64,000 nucleotides of DNA from Legionella santicrucis (lineage in GTDB: Bacteria > Pseudomonadota > Gammaproteobacteria > Legionellales > Legionellaceae), in NCBI RefSeq assembly GCF_001468135.1, contig NZ_LNYU01000091.1, forward strand, positions 287,850 to 351,849, written 5' to 3'. Positions 23,926-32,620 of this stretch are shown piece after piece (positions within the stretch are counted from its first letter, which is position 1; every line of letters begins with the position of its first letter). Position numbers and translations under genes: made by a program. The notes beneath the pieces were generated by a model. The model saw only the letters and a program-made list of their open reading frames with translations, was not told the origin of the DNA and ran no database searches.

Positions 23926-26388
23926 CTATGCTTGAGCGCTAATTAAGTGTTGCGGTTGAATTGAGAACTGTTCTTCTTGCTCCTGTTGCAGATTCATTAA
24001 AAGTTGATAAGTACCTTGTATCTTGCATGCGAATTCTTTCTCTCCATTTGAAGCAAAAAACTTCGGTCTATAAAGAGGTTTTTCTTGTTGTGTTATCGAG
24101 TGCCAAATTGCAATAATGAATTCTACCGCGGCGCGAAAGAAATTCCCAACTGAGGTTTTATTTTCATTATTGCTTGTCAACGCTGTTATATTTTTTTCAG
24201 TAATATGAGTTGATAATGCCTTTGCAGATTCATCTTTAAACTCATTTAGATCAATTTTAGATGTTAAATAACGCGATTTAGTGTCATTTAATTCATTAAC
24301 CAACAATGTGGGCCATTCGGGTTGCTTATCATTCGATTGAATACTTCGCACTGCCTCTATTAAATAATTAAGATATTGGATCTCAGCTGTCCTACTTCTT
24401 CGAATATAATTCTGCCGTAAACGTTCTTGCTCATTTTTAACTTTGAAAATACATTGAGAAATCGATTTTAAATTATCAATATTATAGTTCCGCTCTTGAT
24501 CAATTACTAAATTATTAATCTTATCAAGATCATCGCAGTTATTATTGTATATTTCGACAAGAGGATCATTTGGAACTTGACGTTGTTCCGCTAATGTGGC
24601 TAGTTGGGATCGCAAATTACTTACCTCTGCCCGAAGAAAGTCTATCTTGTCTATTTGCTTAGTTAATGGTGTTATAAGTTCGTCAAGTTCTTGCAAAATA
24701 TTTAATACATTTGTTTCCATCTCTTCCCGAGTTAATTTTGGTAATTTCTCGATTACCTTATCAGCATTGATTAATGATGTGGTTATCCTGTCCTTATCAA
24801 TGACCACATATTTATTCAATACTGGCTCTTGGCATTTCTCTTCCAAAGTCTTAAGTAGATTAATCTTTTCTTTGATCGAAAGCACTGCTAAAGAAGAATA
24901 CGCCTCTCTATCTTTTTTTGCTTTTTCCATAGCAGGCGCAAATTCATTAGTAAACAATGAAGTTAATGTCTTGATTATTTGATCTAAAGCATTTACTTCT
25001 TGAGTACGTTCAATCCACTGACTAATTCGAAGTATTTCTGAAGTATCTTTGGACTCAAAAAGAGCATCTTGATGATTTAATTTTGCTTTCATTTGCTCCA
25101 TTTCACCAAAAATCACATCTTTTTGTTTTAATAACGAATCATATTGGCTCAACAATTCCTTTATCTGAGGTTCATCATTTACCAGAGCATTCATTTTATC
25201 TTTAAACAGGTCACTCAGAATGTTAATTGCCTCTACCTGAACAACACATTGCTCCGACAAATCAGCTAACTTCAATTTAAGTGGAACTATTTCAATTTTA
25301 TGATCCAGATTTTTTAGCTGGGAGAGATATTTTGTTCGTTGTACTATTAATAGTTCATACAACTTAGCGTTAGTCAGCGATTTATATTCTCTGACGTATT
25401 TTTCTTCAAGTTCACTACAACGTTCATCATATTTCCTCTTAGCCTCCTTATCATGAGGCGCATTTTTTGGCTGAGATCTGGCATTTAGTAGAAATGCTGT
25501 TTCTTCAATCGTTTCTTTCCTTAAATTTACTAAATTGAGTAGTTCAGCTTGCTCCATACCTATAGGCAAAATAATTTGCTCTTTTATCATCAGAGGATCT
25601 TCTTTGAATTGCTTCTCTAAATCAGTGATGCTTGCATTATACGCAACTAATTTGTCCTTAATTTTGCTATGATAGGTATCGATTTCAAGAGCTAAATTCT
25701 CGGCTTGTGTTTTTAGCTCAGAGTATATTGATTCCCCATCTATCACTTCTATTTTTGGTACTATTTTTCTTTTGTGTTTACTTGGAGTAGATGTTGGAAC
25801 TTTTACAAGTTGAGAAGGATCTGGAACAGAAATTGGTGCTTTTGGAATAGGAAAATTACCCAGTTTTTTTTCTAATATTTCTTTATACCTATCAATATAA
25901 TTCTTAAATTTAGCTAATTCAATTGCTTGGTTAGGTTCCTTTTCTTCAAGTATTTTTCTTTCTTTTGCAAGTTCTGCATTAAATGTCATAACATTTTCTT
26001 TAAAACTTGATTCTGAAGAGGAGTTATTAATACTTTTGGAAAAAATAGCTACTGATTCTTCAACTTTATCAAAGATATTTTTTAAAAACGAGTTTTCCTT
26101 AACTTTCATATTCTTTACAGCTTGCTTGTCTTTCTCTTCACCTTCCACCATCATGCTACAGTCGTCGATCATTAAGTCAATTAGCGCTAATTGAAATTCT
26201 TTAGCTATAGGGTATCCTGCTTCAATAAACTTAGGATCTTGTGTGAGTTTGTATTCATCCCTCAGAGCAGTAACTGCTTTAAACTGTTGCTGAAAGTTCT
26301 CTGTTCTTAGAGGTGAATTTTTGAATATTGCATATAGTTCCACTAAATAATTTCTTGCTTCATCCTTTATTATTGTCTCATCTTTCAT
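23926..26388 (-). CDS. Large coiled-coil protein, Dot/Icm effector candidate
   Basis: 820 residues, no recognised enzyme domain. It is almost wholly helical and charged, with long coiled-coil-like stretches (about residues 140-190, 230-300, 350-560, 580-700) and a Lys/Pro/Ser linker near residues 190-215 (PKAPISVPDPSQLVKVPTST). Near the C-terminus there is a hydrophobic helix (NFFRAAVEFIIAIWHSI) and a final segment with a Glu block, LQQEQEEQFSIQPQHLISAQ, placed about 14-18 residues from the end as in many Dot/Icm signals. No signal peptide. It stands alone with a palindrome-rich upstream region. Effector status is inference. Confidence 0.75.
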   Translation of the reverse strand: MKDETIIKDEARNYLVELYAIFKNSPLRTENFQQQFKAVTALRDEYKLTQDPKFIEAGYPIAKEFQLALIDLMIDDCSMMVEGEEKDKQAVKNMKVKENSFLKNIFDKVEESVAIFSKSINNSSSESSFKENVMTFNAELAKERKILEEKEPNQAIELAKFKNYIDRYKEILEKKLGNFPIPKAPISVPDPSQLVKVPTSTPSKHKRKIVPKIEVIDGESIYSELKTQAENLALEIDTYHSKIKDKLVAYNASITDLEKQFKEDPLMIKEQIILPIGMEQAELLNLVNLRKETIEETAFLLNARSQPKNAPHDKEAKRKYDERCSELEEKYVREYKSLTNAKLYELLIVQRTKYLSQLKNLDHKIEIVPLKLKLADLSEQCVVQVEAINILSDLFKDKMNALVNDEPQIKELLSQYDSLLKQKDVIFGEMEQMKAKLNHQDALFESKDTSEILRISQWIERTQEVNALDQIIKTLTSLFTNEFAPAMEKAKKDREAYSSLAVLSIKEKINLLKTLEEKCQEPVLNKYVVIDKDRITTSLINADKVIEKLPKLTREEMETNVLNILQELDELITPLTKQIDKIDFLRAEVSNLRSQLATLAEQRQVPNDPLVEIYNNNCDDLDKINNLVIDQERNYNIDNLKSISQCIFKVKNEQERLRQNYIRRSRTAEIQYLNYLIEAVRSIQSNDKQPEWPTLLVNELNDTKSRYLTSKIDLNEFKDESAKALSTHITEKNITALTSNNENKTSVGNFFRAAVEFIIAIWHSITQQEKPLYRPKFFASNGEKEFACKIQGTYQLLMNLQQEQEEQFSIQPQHLISAQA

Positions 26389-26408
26389 ATTAGACCCCAG
26401 CGTATCAG

Positions 26409-26533
26409 CAATAAGCTTGCTTATTGTTTGAATGATTTATTGGATTCTTTAAGAATCAGTATGTAGAATTTACATACAATGAGATCTAAAATCAAATTGA
26501 TTGTATTTATATTGGATATCAAATAATTTGATA
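26409..26533. promoter_or_regulatory. Cluster of four dyads upstream of the coiled-coil gene
   Basis: Four perfect inverted repeats lie in 125 bases before the start at 26388: CAATAAGC/GCTTATTG (26409-26426), GATTCTT/AAGAATC (26443-26457), GTATGTA/TACATAC (26459-26477), and the 17-base palindrome TATCAAATAATTTGATA (26517-26533). The density suggests operators or an RNA-structured leader, although AT-rich DNA makes single short dyads common. Confidence 0.4.
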
Positions 26534-26658
26534 ATACAAATTGAACAGAATTTTATTATTAATGCAAATCATAGGAATAATGGTGATTGAGCCAGTTTAA
26601 TCAATACATTTCATGATGAACTAGCTCAAGTTAGATAAGATTACGCTTGTGATTTTAC

Positions 26659-27567
26659 TTAACCATGGAATCGATCGTTTGCACTGATTGGTTTTGCGTG
26701 TTTTTTGACATACTCAATAATTTTCCCAGCAATATTAATTCCCGTAGCCTTTTCGACACCTTCAAGACCTGGTGATGAATTAATTTCTAAAACTAAAGGA
26801 CCATGATTAGAACGAATTAAATCAACACCCGCCACCTTTAATCCCATAGTTTTTGCAGCGCTAATAGCAATAGTTCTTTCTTGTGGGGATAATTTTACTT
26901 TAACCGCAGTACCTCCTTGATGCACATTTGCTCGAAACTCACCCTCCTTTGCTTGTCGCTTTACAGCCGCAACAACCTTCTCGCCAACAACAAAACAACG
27001 AATATCAACTCCACGCGACTCTTCAATAAATTCTTGCACTAAAATATTGGCACGCATTTCTTTAAAAGCATTAATAATACTCACTGCGGATTGATGGCTG
27101 TCCGCTAAAATTACTCCTTTCCCTTGAGTTCCCTCTAACAATTTGATTACTAAAGGTGCTCCGCCAACCATTCGAACTAAATCTTCGGTATCATCAGGAG
27201 ACTGCGCAAAGCTAGTTAGTGGCATAGGAATTCCCTTACGAGCCAATAATTGGAGTGAACGAAGTTTATCTCGAGAACGTGAAATGGCAATTGACTCATT
27301 TAAAGTATACATGCCCATGGTTTCCATATGGCGCAACACTGCCGTACCATAATAAGTATTGGAGGCACCAATTCTTGGAATTACAGCATCAAAATGAGGT
27401 AAAGGTTCCCCACCTCTGTAATGAACTTTCGGACAGGAAGCAGCAACGTTCATATAACAATATAACGGGTTTATAAATTTTATCTCATGGCCAGCAGCTT
27501 CACCCTCAGCTTTAAGACGCTTGTGAGAATACAAATGTGGGTTCGTAGCCAATATCGCAATTTTCAT
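26659..27567 (-). CDS. rimK: RimK, ATP-grasp ribosomal protein S6 glutamate ligase
   Basis: 302 residues, full length. RimK adds glutamate residues to the C-terminus of ribosomal protein S6 (and can make poly-glutamate) in the cytoplasm. Visible ATP-grasp landmarks: [60 protein letters not shown], metal-binding [20 protein letters not shown]. The start is clear ([20 protein letters not shown]). It is monocistronic. Confidence 0.93.
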   Translation of the reverse strand: MKIAILATNPHLYSHKRLKAEGEAAGHEIKFINPLYCYMNVAASCPKVHYRGGEPLPHFDAVIPRIGASNTYYGTAVLRHMETMGMYTLNESIAISRSRDKLRSLQLLARKGIPMPLTSFAQSPDDTEDLVRMVGGAPLVIKLLEGTQGKGVILADSHQSAVSIINAFKEMRANILVQEFIEESRGVDIRCFVVGEKVVAAVKRQAKEGEFRANVHQGGTAVKVKLSPQERTIAISAAKTMGLKVAGVDLIRSNHGPLVLEINSSPGLEGVEKATGINIAGKIIEYVKKHAKPISANDRFHG

Positions 27568-27728
27568 GAAACACGCATTCCTTAACTATTTCTTATTCTT
27601 TTTATTTTAAAAGTTCTTAATAAGTCAAAAACCTTGTTTTATAAAAGATTCATATAAATAAAGCCTAGTCTAAAAAATCTAAAATCACATCGGAATTTAA
27701 TTAAAAATTTACATTTAAAAATTCTTAA

Positions 27729-28370
27729 TTAAGATACCAATAATTGATAATCTCTTGCTAAAAGATCAGCATGATGTGGTGTGGTAAAAAATGCATTAAG
27801 TTCGCCTTGAGGGTTAAATAGCATCAATGCCCCGCTATGCTGCATATCATAATTTTTAGAATCATTGTTCGCTTCAATCACTTTTGTATAAGCAATACCC
27901 ATTTCTCGAGTCATCGATTTAATCGATTCTTCATCACCTCGTGCACCATAAAAATTAGGATGAAAAGAGGTCACGTAATTGCCTAATTTCTGTTGATTAT
28001 CACGTTCTGGATCAATCGATATCATAACTACCCTTGGTAAATTCTTGACGCCTTTTTCATCAAGGATACGATACATCTTAGCTAACTCAGCCATAGTTGT
28101 TGGGCAAACATAGCCACAATTAGTGAAACCAAAAAATATTAAAGTCCATTTACCTTGTAAGCTATTATTGTCAAAAGTATTGTTATCAATTCCTGTCAGA
28201 CTGAATTTATTGACTGGTCTGGGGTGCTCAAGATAAGTACCATTGAATTTACTAATATCAATTTTCTTTTTAAAATGAATATGTTGTCCTACAAATATAC
28301 CCGAAAATAACCCTGCAAGAGCCAACAAAATAACTACAGTAAAAGTAACACCCTTAATTTTTAAACTCAT
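27729..28370 (-). CDS. SCO1/SenC copper chaperone for cytochrome oxidase
   Basis: 213 residues. SCO proteins deliver copper to the CuA site of cytochrome c oxidase from the periplasmic face of the inner membrane. Visible: an N-terminal membrane anchor (about 8-28), a thioredoxin-like fold with the copper motif FGFTNCGYVCPTTMAEL (CxxxC) and the distal copper His in YDMQHSGALMLFNP. It follows ctaB after 86 bases in the oxidase-assembly cluster. Confidence 0.92.
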   Translation of the reverse strand: MSLKIKGVTFTVVILLALAGLFSGIFVGQHIHFKKKIDISKFNGTYLEHPRPVNKFSLTGIDNNTFDNNSLQGKWTLIFFGFTNCGYVCPTTMAELAKMYRILDEKGVKNLPRVVMISIDPERDNQQKLGNYVTSFHPNFYGARGDEESIKSMTREMGIAYTKVIEANNDSKNYDMQHSGALMLFNPQGELNAFFTTPHHADLLARDYQLLVS

Positions 28371-28456
28371 TTTTCCCCCTTAAAGGAACATAAAATGAAA
28401 TAAGTCGCTAATAAAAATTCAACATCCTATAATAAAACTTATTTCATACACATTTC

Positions 28457-29347
28457 TTATAAGTAATGATCAATCAATAAAAAGACAAACAGCAACATCA
28501 AATAAACTATTGAAAATCTAAATGTTTGCATCGCAATAACTGGCTTATCCGTATGATATAATTGGTACGCCCAGAATAAAAAACGCGCACCAAGGACTAA
28601 AGCACCTATCAGATAAAATAAGCCACTCATCCCAATAACAAAAGGTAACACGCTCACTACCACTAATAAAATGGTATATAAATAAATATTCAATTTAGTA
28701 AATTGGATACCATGAGTTACAGGCAGCATAGGAATTTGCGCATGTTGATACTCTTCATAACGATAAATTGCTAAAGCCCAGAAATGAGGCGGTGTCCAAA
28801 TAAAGATAATTAACACCAATAACAACGCTTGTGGATCCAATTGATTTGTCACGGAAGTCCAACCTAATAATGGCGGAGCGGCACCAGCTAATCCACCTAT
28901 CACTATGTTTTGTGGCGTTGCCCGCTTTAAATAGCCCGTATAAATACCAGCATATCCAATCAAAGTAATAAAAGTGAGTAATGCAGTTAATCCATTTACA
29001 AAAACCACTAAAACAGTTAACCCAATTGTCCCCATAATTAAAGCAAACCATACAGCCTGACGCACTGAAACCTGGCCACTTGCTACAGGCCTTTTTTTTG
29101 TTCTGGCCATAATGGCATCGATTCGTTTATCAACAAGATGATTAATTGCCGCAGCACTGCCCGCACATAGCCCGATGCCTAGCAAAGAAGCGCTCAACAG
29201 AAATAAATTTACCCATCCTGGTGTGGCAAGATACATACCAACCACTACGGTCAAGAGCATCAATAATACAACTCTAGGCTTACATAGCTCAATATAATTA
29301 CGCCAAACTACCGATGTAGGTTGCACTGTATGATCAACACGCATCAT
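28457..29347 (-). CDS. ctaB: Protoheme IX farnesyltransferase (heme O synthase)
   Basis: 296 residues with seven or more membrane helices; UbiA superfamily. It converts heme b to heme o. Visible prenyltransferase motifs: [20 protein letters not shown] (first Asp-rich site), [39 protein letters not shown] and the second Asp-rich-type loop [11 protein letters not shown]. Two adjacent ATGs follow AAGGGG; the start overlaps the end of ctaA by 14 bases. Confidence 0.95.
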   Translation of the reverse strand: MMRVDHTVQPTSVVWRNYIELCKPRVVLLMLLTVVVGMYLATPGWVNLFLLSASLLGIGLCAGSAAAINHLVDKRIDAIMARTKKRPVASGQVSVRQAVWFALIMGTIGLTVLVVFVNGLTALLTFITLIGYAGIYTGYLKRATPQNIVIGGLAGAAPPLLGWTSVTNQLDPQALLLVLIIFIWTPPHFWALAIYRYEEYQHAQIPMLPVTHGIQFTKLNIYLYTILLVVVSVLPFVIGMSGLFYLIGALVLGARFLFWAYQLYHTDKPVIAMQTFRFSIVYLMLLFVFLLIDHYL

Positions 29348-30338
29348 TTTGCCCCTTACGTGTAAAGTGCAATGTGCTAAATACCACTGCTAACAATAAA
29401 GCCGCAATTCCATTATGAGCTACGGCTACCGTAATTGGAAGTAAATAAATCACATTGAGAATTCCTAAAGTAAACTGGATTAATACCAATAAAAACATGA
29501 CTACAGCTGCTGTTTTAAGATAATCAAAGCGACTTTTCAATAGAATAAAAAAGGAAAGTATCATCACATAAACAGCAGTTATCATTGCACCTAAGCGGTG
29601 AATAAATTGGATGGTCGCTCGCACATCATGTTCAAGTAATCCACCTTGATAATTCGCCCCTACTGGAGAAAATAAATTAAATCCCTGTGCAAAATGCAAA
29701 TCAGGCCACCAAGCCCCATTACATGTTGGAAAACCAATACATGAAATTCCTGCATAATTAGCACTAACCCAACCACCTAAAGCAATTTGTATCAAAACGA
29801 TGATGACTCCTAAACGTATCCAAGGACGCCATTGCGGTAAATCTTGACCACTTAATGTGCTGATTTGAAGGCGAAATCTACATAAGCAAGCAACGATTAA
29901 CATCCCCCCCAAAAGATGCCCCATAACTACAACGGGTAAGAGTTTTAAAGTTACAGTCCACATGCCCAAAACAGCTTGAAAAATAACTAAAATTAATAAA
30001 GCAACAGGCAAGTGCCAAGGTAAATGACTACCTTTAGAACGTTTACGTAAAACATAAAAACCAATAAAAAAAATCAATAACGCTAATGTACCCGCAACAT
30101 AACGATGAGCCATTTCAGTCCATGCTTTTCTAGTCTCAATAGGAATTTGTGGGTATTGGGTTTGCGCAGCCTGCAATTTTTCCTTAGCACTGGAAAGAAC
30201 CATCTGTCCGTAGCAACCTGGCCAATCTGGGCAACCTAAACCTGCATCCGTGAGTCGGGTATAAGCACCTAACATTACTACACATAAAGATAAAAGTACG
30301 GCGCAGGTTACTACGTAGCGTAATAGTTTATTTTGCAT
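29334..30338 (-). CDS. ctaA: Heme A synthase
   Basis: 334 residues from ATG 30338, which has AAGGTG about 10 bases upstream (a GTG 12 bases earlier is possible). It oxidises the C8 methyl of heme o to make heme a for the oxidase. Visible: eight membrane helices, [20 protein letters not shown] with heme-associated Cys pair, [44 protein letters not shown] and [14 protein letters not shown] with the conserved His residues. It overlaps both neighbours. Confidence 0.94.
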   Translation of the reverse strand: MQNKLLRYVVTCAVLLSLCVVMLGAYTRLTDAGLGCPDWPGCYGQMVLSSAKEKLQAAQTQYPQIPIETRKAWTEMAHRYVAGTLALLIFFIGFYVLRKRSKGSHLPWHLPVALLILVIFQAVLGMWTVTLKLLPVVVMGHLLGGMLIVACLCRFRLQISTLSGQDLPQWRPWIRLGVIIVLIQIALGGWVSANYAGISCIGFPTCNGAWWPDLHFAQGFNLFSPVGANYQGGLLEHDVRATIQFIHRLGAMITAVYVMILSFFILLKSRFDYLKTAAVVMFLLVLIQFTLGILNVIYLLPITVAVAHNGIAALLLAVVFSTLHFTRKGQNDAC

Positions 30339-30891
30339 TAGATTTATCACCTTTATTTTCCGTTGTATTGAGCAACAACTTTAAATCCTTATATACATCA
30401 TCAGGATTAGCCTGTGGTGAATAACTGAGAATCAAATAATTATTGGGATCTGCTAAAAAAATCTTTGCCTTGGAAAATAATGCTCCTTTGGCATGAATTT
30501 CGGCTGCGGGTAATTTCGTCACCTTAAAATCTATTTCTCTTAACAAAGATTGTTGTTCCTGAGACAAGACAGGGGATTTATTACTAAGAATCAACCACTG
30601 ATCAACCTGATATAATTTACGCCCCAAAGCCAAACGTATCTTAGCTAAAACCTCTAGTTGTTGCATGCATGTTTTATCACAAACACTTGGATTCCAAAAA
30701 ATGATACTCCACTTTGCTGTGTCTTTGAAAGAATTCAATGCTACAGGCGGACTCAGTAAAGTTCCTTTATTAATTTTTGCAGTGCCTAGCCAGGAAGGAT
30801 GTTTATAAAACATCAAAGCGGCTATTCCGGGAGTTGCAAATATGAGAACGAGCAATAATAAAACATAATACTTAGAAATTTGTTTTTTCAT
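30328..30891 (-). CDS. Membrane-anchored thioredoxin-like protein of the oxidase assembly cluster
   Basis: 187 residues. One N-terminal membrane helix (about 9-28) and a periplasmic domain with SIIFWNPSVCDKTCMQQLEV, a CxxxC placed as in SCO-like proteins, followed by a predicted thioredoxin-like pattern and FLADPNNYLILSYSP. Related genes commonly sit between SURF1 and ctaA in gammaproteobacteria. A role in copper or thiol handling during oxidase assembly is inferred. It overlaps SURF1 by 20 bases and ctaA by 11. Confidence 0.78.
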   Translation of the reverse strand: MKKQISKYYVLLLLVLIFATPGIAALMFYKHPSWLGTAKINKGTLLSPPVALNSFKDTAKWSIIFWNPSVCDKTCMQQLEVLAKIRLALGRKLYQVDQWLILSNKSPVLSQEQQSLLREIDFKVTKLPAAEIHAKGALFSKAKIFLADPNNYLILSYSPQANPDDVYKDLKLLLNTTENKGDKSNAK

Positions 30892-31606
30892 TTTTTTTCT
30901 TCAGATTTAATGCTACAAATATAATCAGGACAACCAACGCCATAACAAACCACTGCAAAGCATAGGCTAAATGCCGCTGTGGAGGCATAGATACAGTCGC
31001 CCATTCACGCACAAATCCATTTGCATCTTGTTTGTCGAGGCGAATAATAAACGGAGAGACCGCTTTTTGCAAAACTTGGCTTATCAATTGTGTATCCAAA
31101 CGTTCAAGGATAACCACTTTATTTCCCTTCTTTTCTAAAGAAGGTCCTAAAATCCATTGATTTTTACTTGGAAAATATACAGAGCCCTGTAATGTCACAA
31201 ATTCATTAGGAATTATAATGTTAGGAAAAACTTGGCGGCTTAATTCCCCAGGAACCCAGCCTCTATCAATCATAATGATTGAACCATCTGGAAGTTCTAA
31301 AGGCGACAATACATTATAACCAAATTGGTGTTGATAATGTTGATTATCTAATAAAAATATCTGCGGCAAATAATTCCCTTTAAGTATAATACGCTCGTAT
31401 TGTAAGGGTTGTTTTTGACTTTTAGTCCAAAAAAGAGGTTTTTGCAGTTCTTGTGTTTTTTGTGCCACAATCATTTTTCTTTTTTCATCTGCACGTTGAA
31501 TTTGCCAAAAGCCAAGACGAACAAACAACGAAAAAAATAAAATGGCGAGAATAAGCATCAGCCAGCTTGGGGTGAAACGAAATTTAAAACAGGTTAAACT
31601 AGGCAT
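30872..31606 (-). CDS. SURF1 family cytochrome oxidase assembly protein
   Basis: 244 residues. SURF1 proteins help insert heme a into subunit I of the oxidase. Visible: the family topology, with an N-terminal membrane helix (about 13-30) ending in RLGFWQIQRADEKRKM, a periplasmic domain with GNYLPQIFLLDNQHYQHQFG and MIDRGWVPGELSRQVFP, and a second helix at the C-terminus after RHLAYALQWFVMAL. It is the first gene of the minus-strand assembly set and is divergent from the DUF2909 gene. Confidence 0.92.
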   Translation of the reverse strand: MPSLTCFKFRFTPSWLMLILAILFFSLFVRLGFWQIQRADEKRKMIVAQKTQELQKPLFWTKSQKQPLQYERIILKGNYLPQIFLLDNQHYQHQFGYNVLSPLELPDGSIIMIDRGWVPGELSRQVFPNIIIPNEFVTLQGSVYFPSKNQWILGPSLEKKGNKVVILERLDTQLISQVLQKAVSPFIIRLDKQDANGFVREWATVSMPPQRHLAYALQWFVMALVVLIIFVALNLKKKNEKTNF

Positions 31607-31666
31607 GGTTCATCAATTGTTTAAATGTTGGCCATAATCTGACGGCAATTTTCAGGAGTATAACAA

Positions 31667-31870
31667 ATGATCACTAAAATTATCATCATCTTGGCCATGA
31701 TTATTATCGCTGGTTCATTAGCAAGTGGACTTATTTTCCTCATTCGTGATTCTGGAAACTCTAAACGCACAGTCAGAGCATTGACCATTAGAATAAGTAT
31801 TTCTATTAGTTTATTTATATTTTTATTAATTGCTTTTAAACTAGGATTAATTAAACCCCATGGCATTTAA
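31667..31870 (+). CDS. Twin-transmembrane protein, DUF2909 family
   Basis: 67 residues, CAGGAG before the ATG. Two membrane helices (about 2-24 and 42-60) joined by a basic loop RDSGNSKRTVRALTIRISIS, and the ending LGLIKPHGI, match the small DUF2909 family that accompanies cytochrome oxidase genes. Function unknown; association with SURF1 supports a role near the oxidase. The antisense frame 31621-31866 is a shadow. Confidence 0.8.
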   Translation: MITKIIIILAMIIIAGSLASGLIFLIRDSGNSKRTVRALTIRISISISLFIFLLIAFKLGLIKPHGI

Positions 31871-31885
31871 ATTTAAGGATTTATT

Positions 31886-32332
31886 ATGCGTATATTACTC
31901 ATCAGTCTTATATTTCTTTGTCACTGCCTCCATGCAGATACCATAAAAAATTACATGAATGTAGCCGATAATATTCCACAGATGGAAATTAAAGCGGATC
32001 CAAAAGCTCAAGCTTGGGCTCGTTCAGCACGACATGTTCTGACCATAACCTGTGAAAGCATTGCAGAAACAATGCTTCAAGCAAATGAAATTGCTAAAAA
32101 CCAAGGTAATCCTATTTTTTGTCTCCCTACAAACGTGCAGCTTAATGCAACCACACTGTGTCAACTACTGCAGCAAACTTATAAAGAAATGTCAAGTCAA
32201 CAAAGTGATAAAGACTCGATGACCGTATCACAGGTAGCATGGCTAGGGGCAAGCAAAAACTATCCATGTCAGAAAAACACTGCAGCTAAAAATGAAATGG
32301 CCCATGTCTCTGCAGCATTAGGGCAATCTTAG
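31886..32332 (+). CDS. Secreted small protein, possible Rap1a/Tai-like domain
   Basis: 148 residues with a Sec signal peptide (cleavage near residue 17, LHA-DT) and five Cys outside it. The core has FCLPTNVQLNATTLCQLLQQ ... VSQVAWLGASKNYPC, reminiscent of the Rap1a/Tai immunity-protein fold (FCLP..., about 50 residues, ...YPC). That resemblance is from memory and modest. No toxin-like gene lies beside it. It starts 15 bases after the DUF2909 gene and is likely co-transcribed. Confidence 0.6.
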   Translation: MRILLISLIFLCHCLHADTIKNYMNVADNIPQMEIKADPKAQAWARSARHVLTITCESIAETMLQANEIAKNQGNPIFCLPTNVQLNATTLCQLLQQTYKEMSSQQSDKDSMTVSQVAWLGASKNYPCQKNTAAKNEMAHVSAALGQS

Positions 32333-32363
32333 TAACTATAAAACAACATTATTATGAAAATCT

Positions 32364-32414
32364 AGGTGTTTACAATTCTTCTGCTGGCACTGTCCGGACG
32401 AATTGTAAACACCT
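32364..32414. repeat. Perfect 15-bp inverted repeat with nested stem
   Basis: AGGTGTTTACAATTC (32364-32378) and GAATTGTAAACACCT (32400-32414) flank 21 bases in which CTGG and CCGG can form an inner stem. It lies 32 bases after the stop of the 148-residue gene and 200 bases before deaD. The lack of a T-run argues against a simple terminator on the plus strand. Confidence 0.65.
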
Positions 32415-32620
32415 CTTGTTTGAAGTGAATGTTTTAACTCTGGATAACAAAAATCTGAGAATTTCATAAAAAATCTTTCTCTAAATGTCGCTACATTGTT
32501 GCCCAGATAACGTCATTAGCTAAAAATATAGTGCTTTTTCCTGTTTATTTTGTTATTATAATGTTCAAATTTTATATCACCTTGCCTTTTTAGGCTACGT
32601 TTTACTCAATCAGGATTTTT

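Noticed and set aside
24596..24982. 128-codon plus-strand frame inside the coiled-coil gene
   Set aside because: Antisense shadow; Ser/Leu-rich composition mirrors Glu/Lys/Asn codons of the real gene.
31621..31866. 81-codon minus-strand frame opposite the DUF2909 gene
   Set aside because: The plus-strand frame has a ribosome-binding site and matches the DUF2909 pattern; the minus frame is its shadow.
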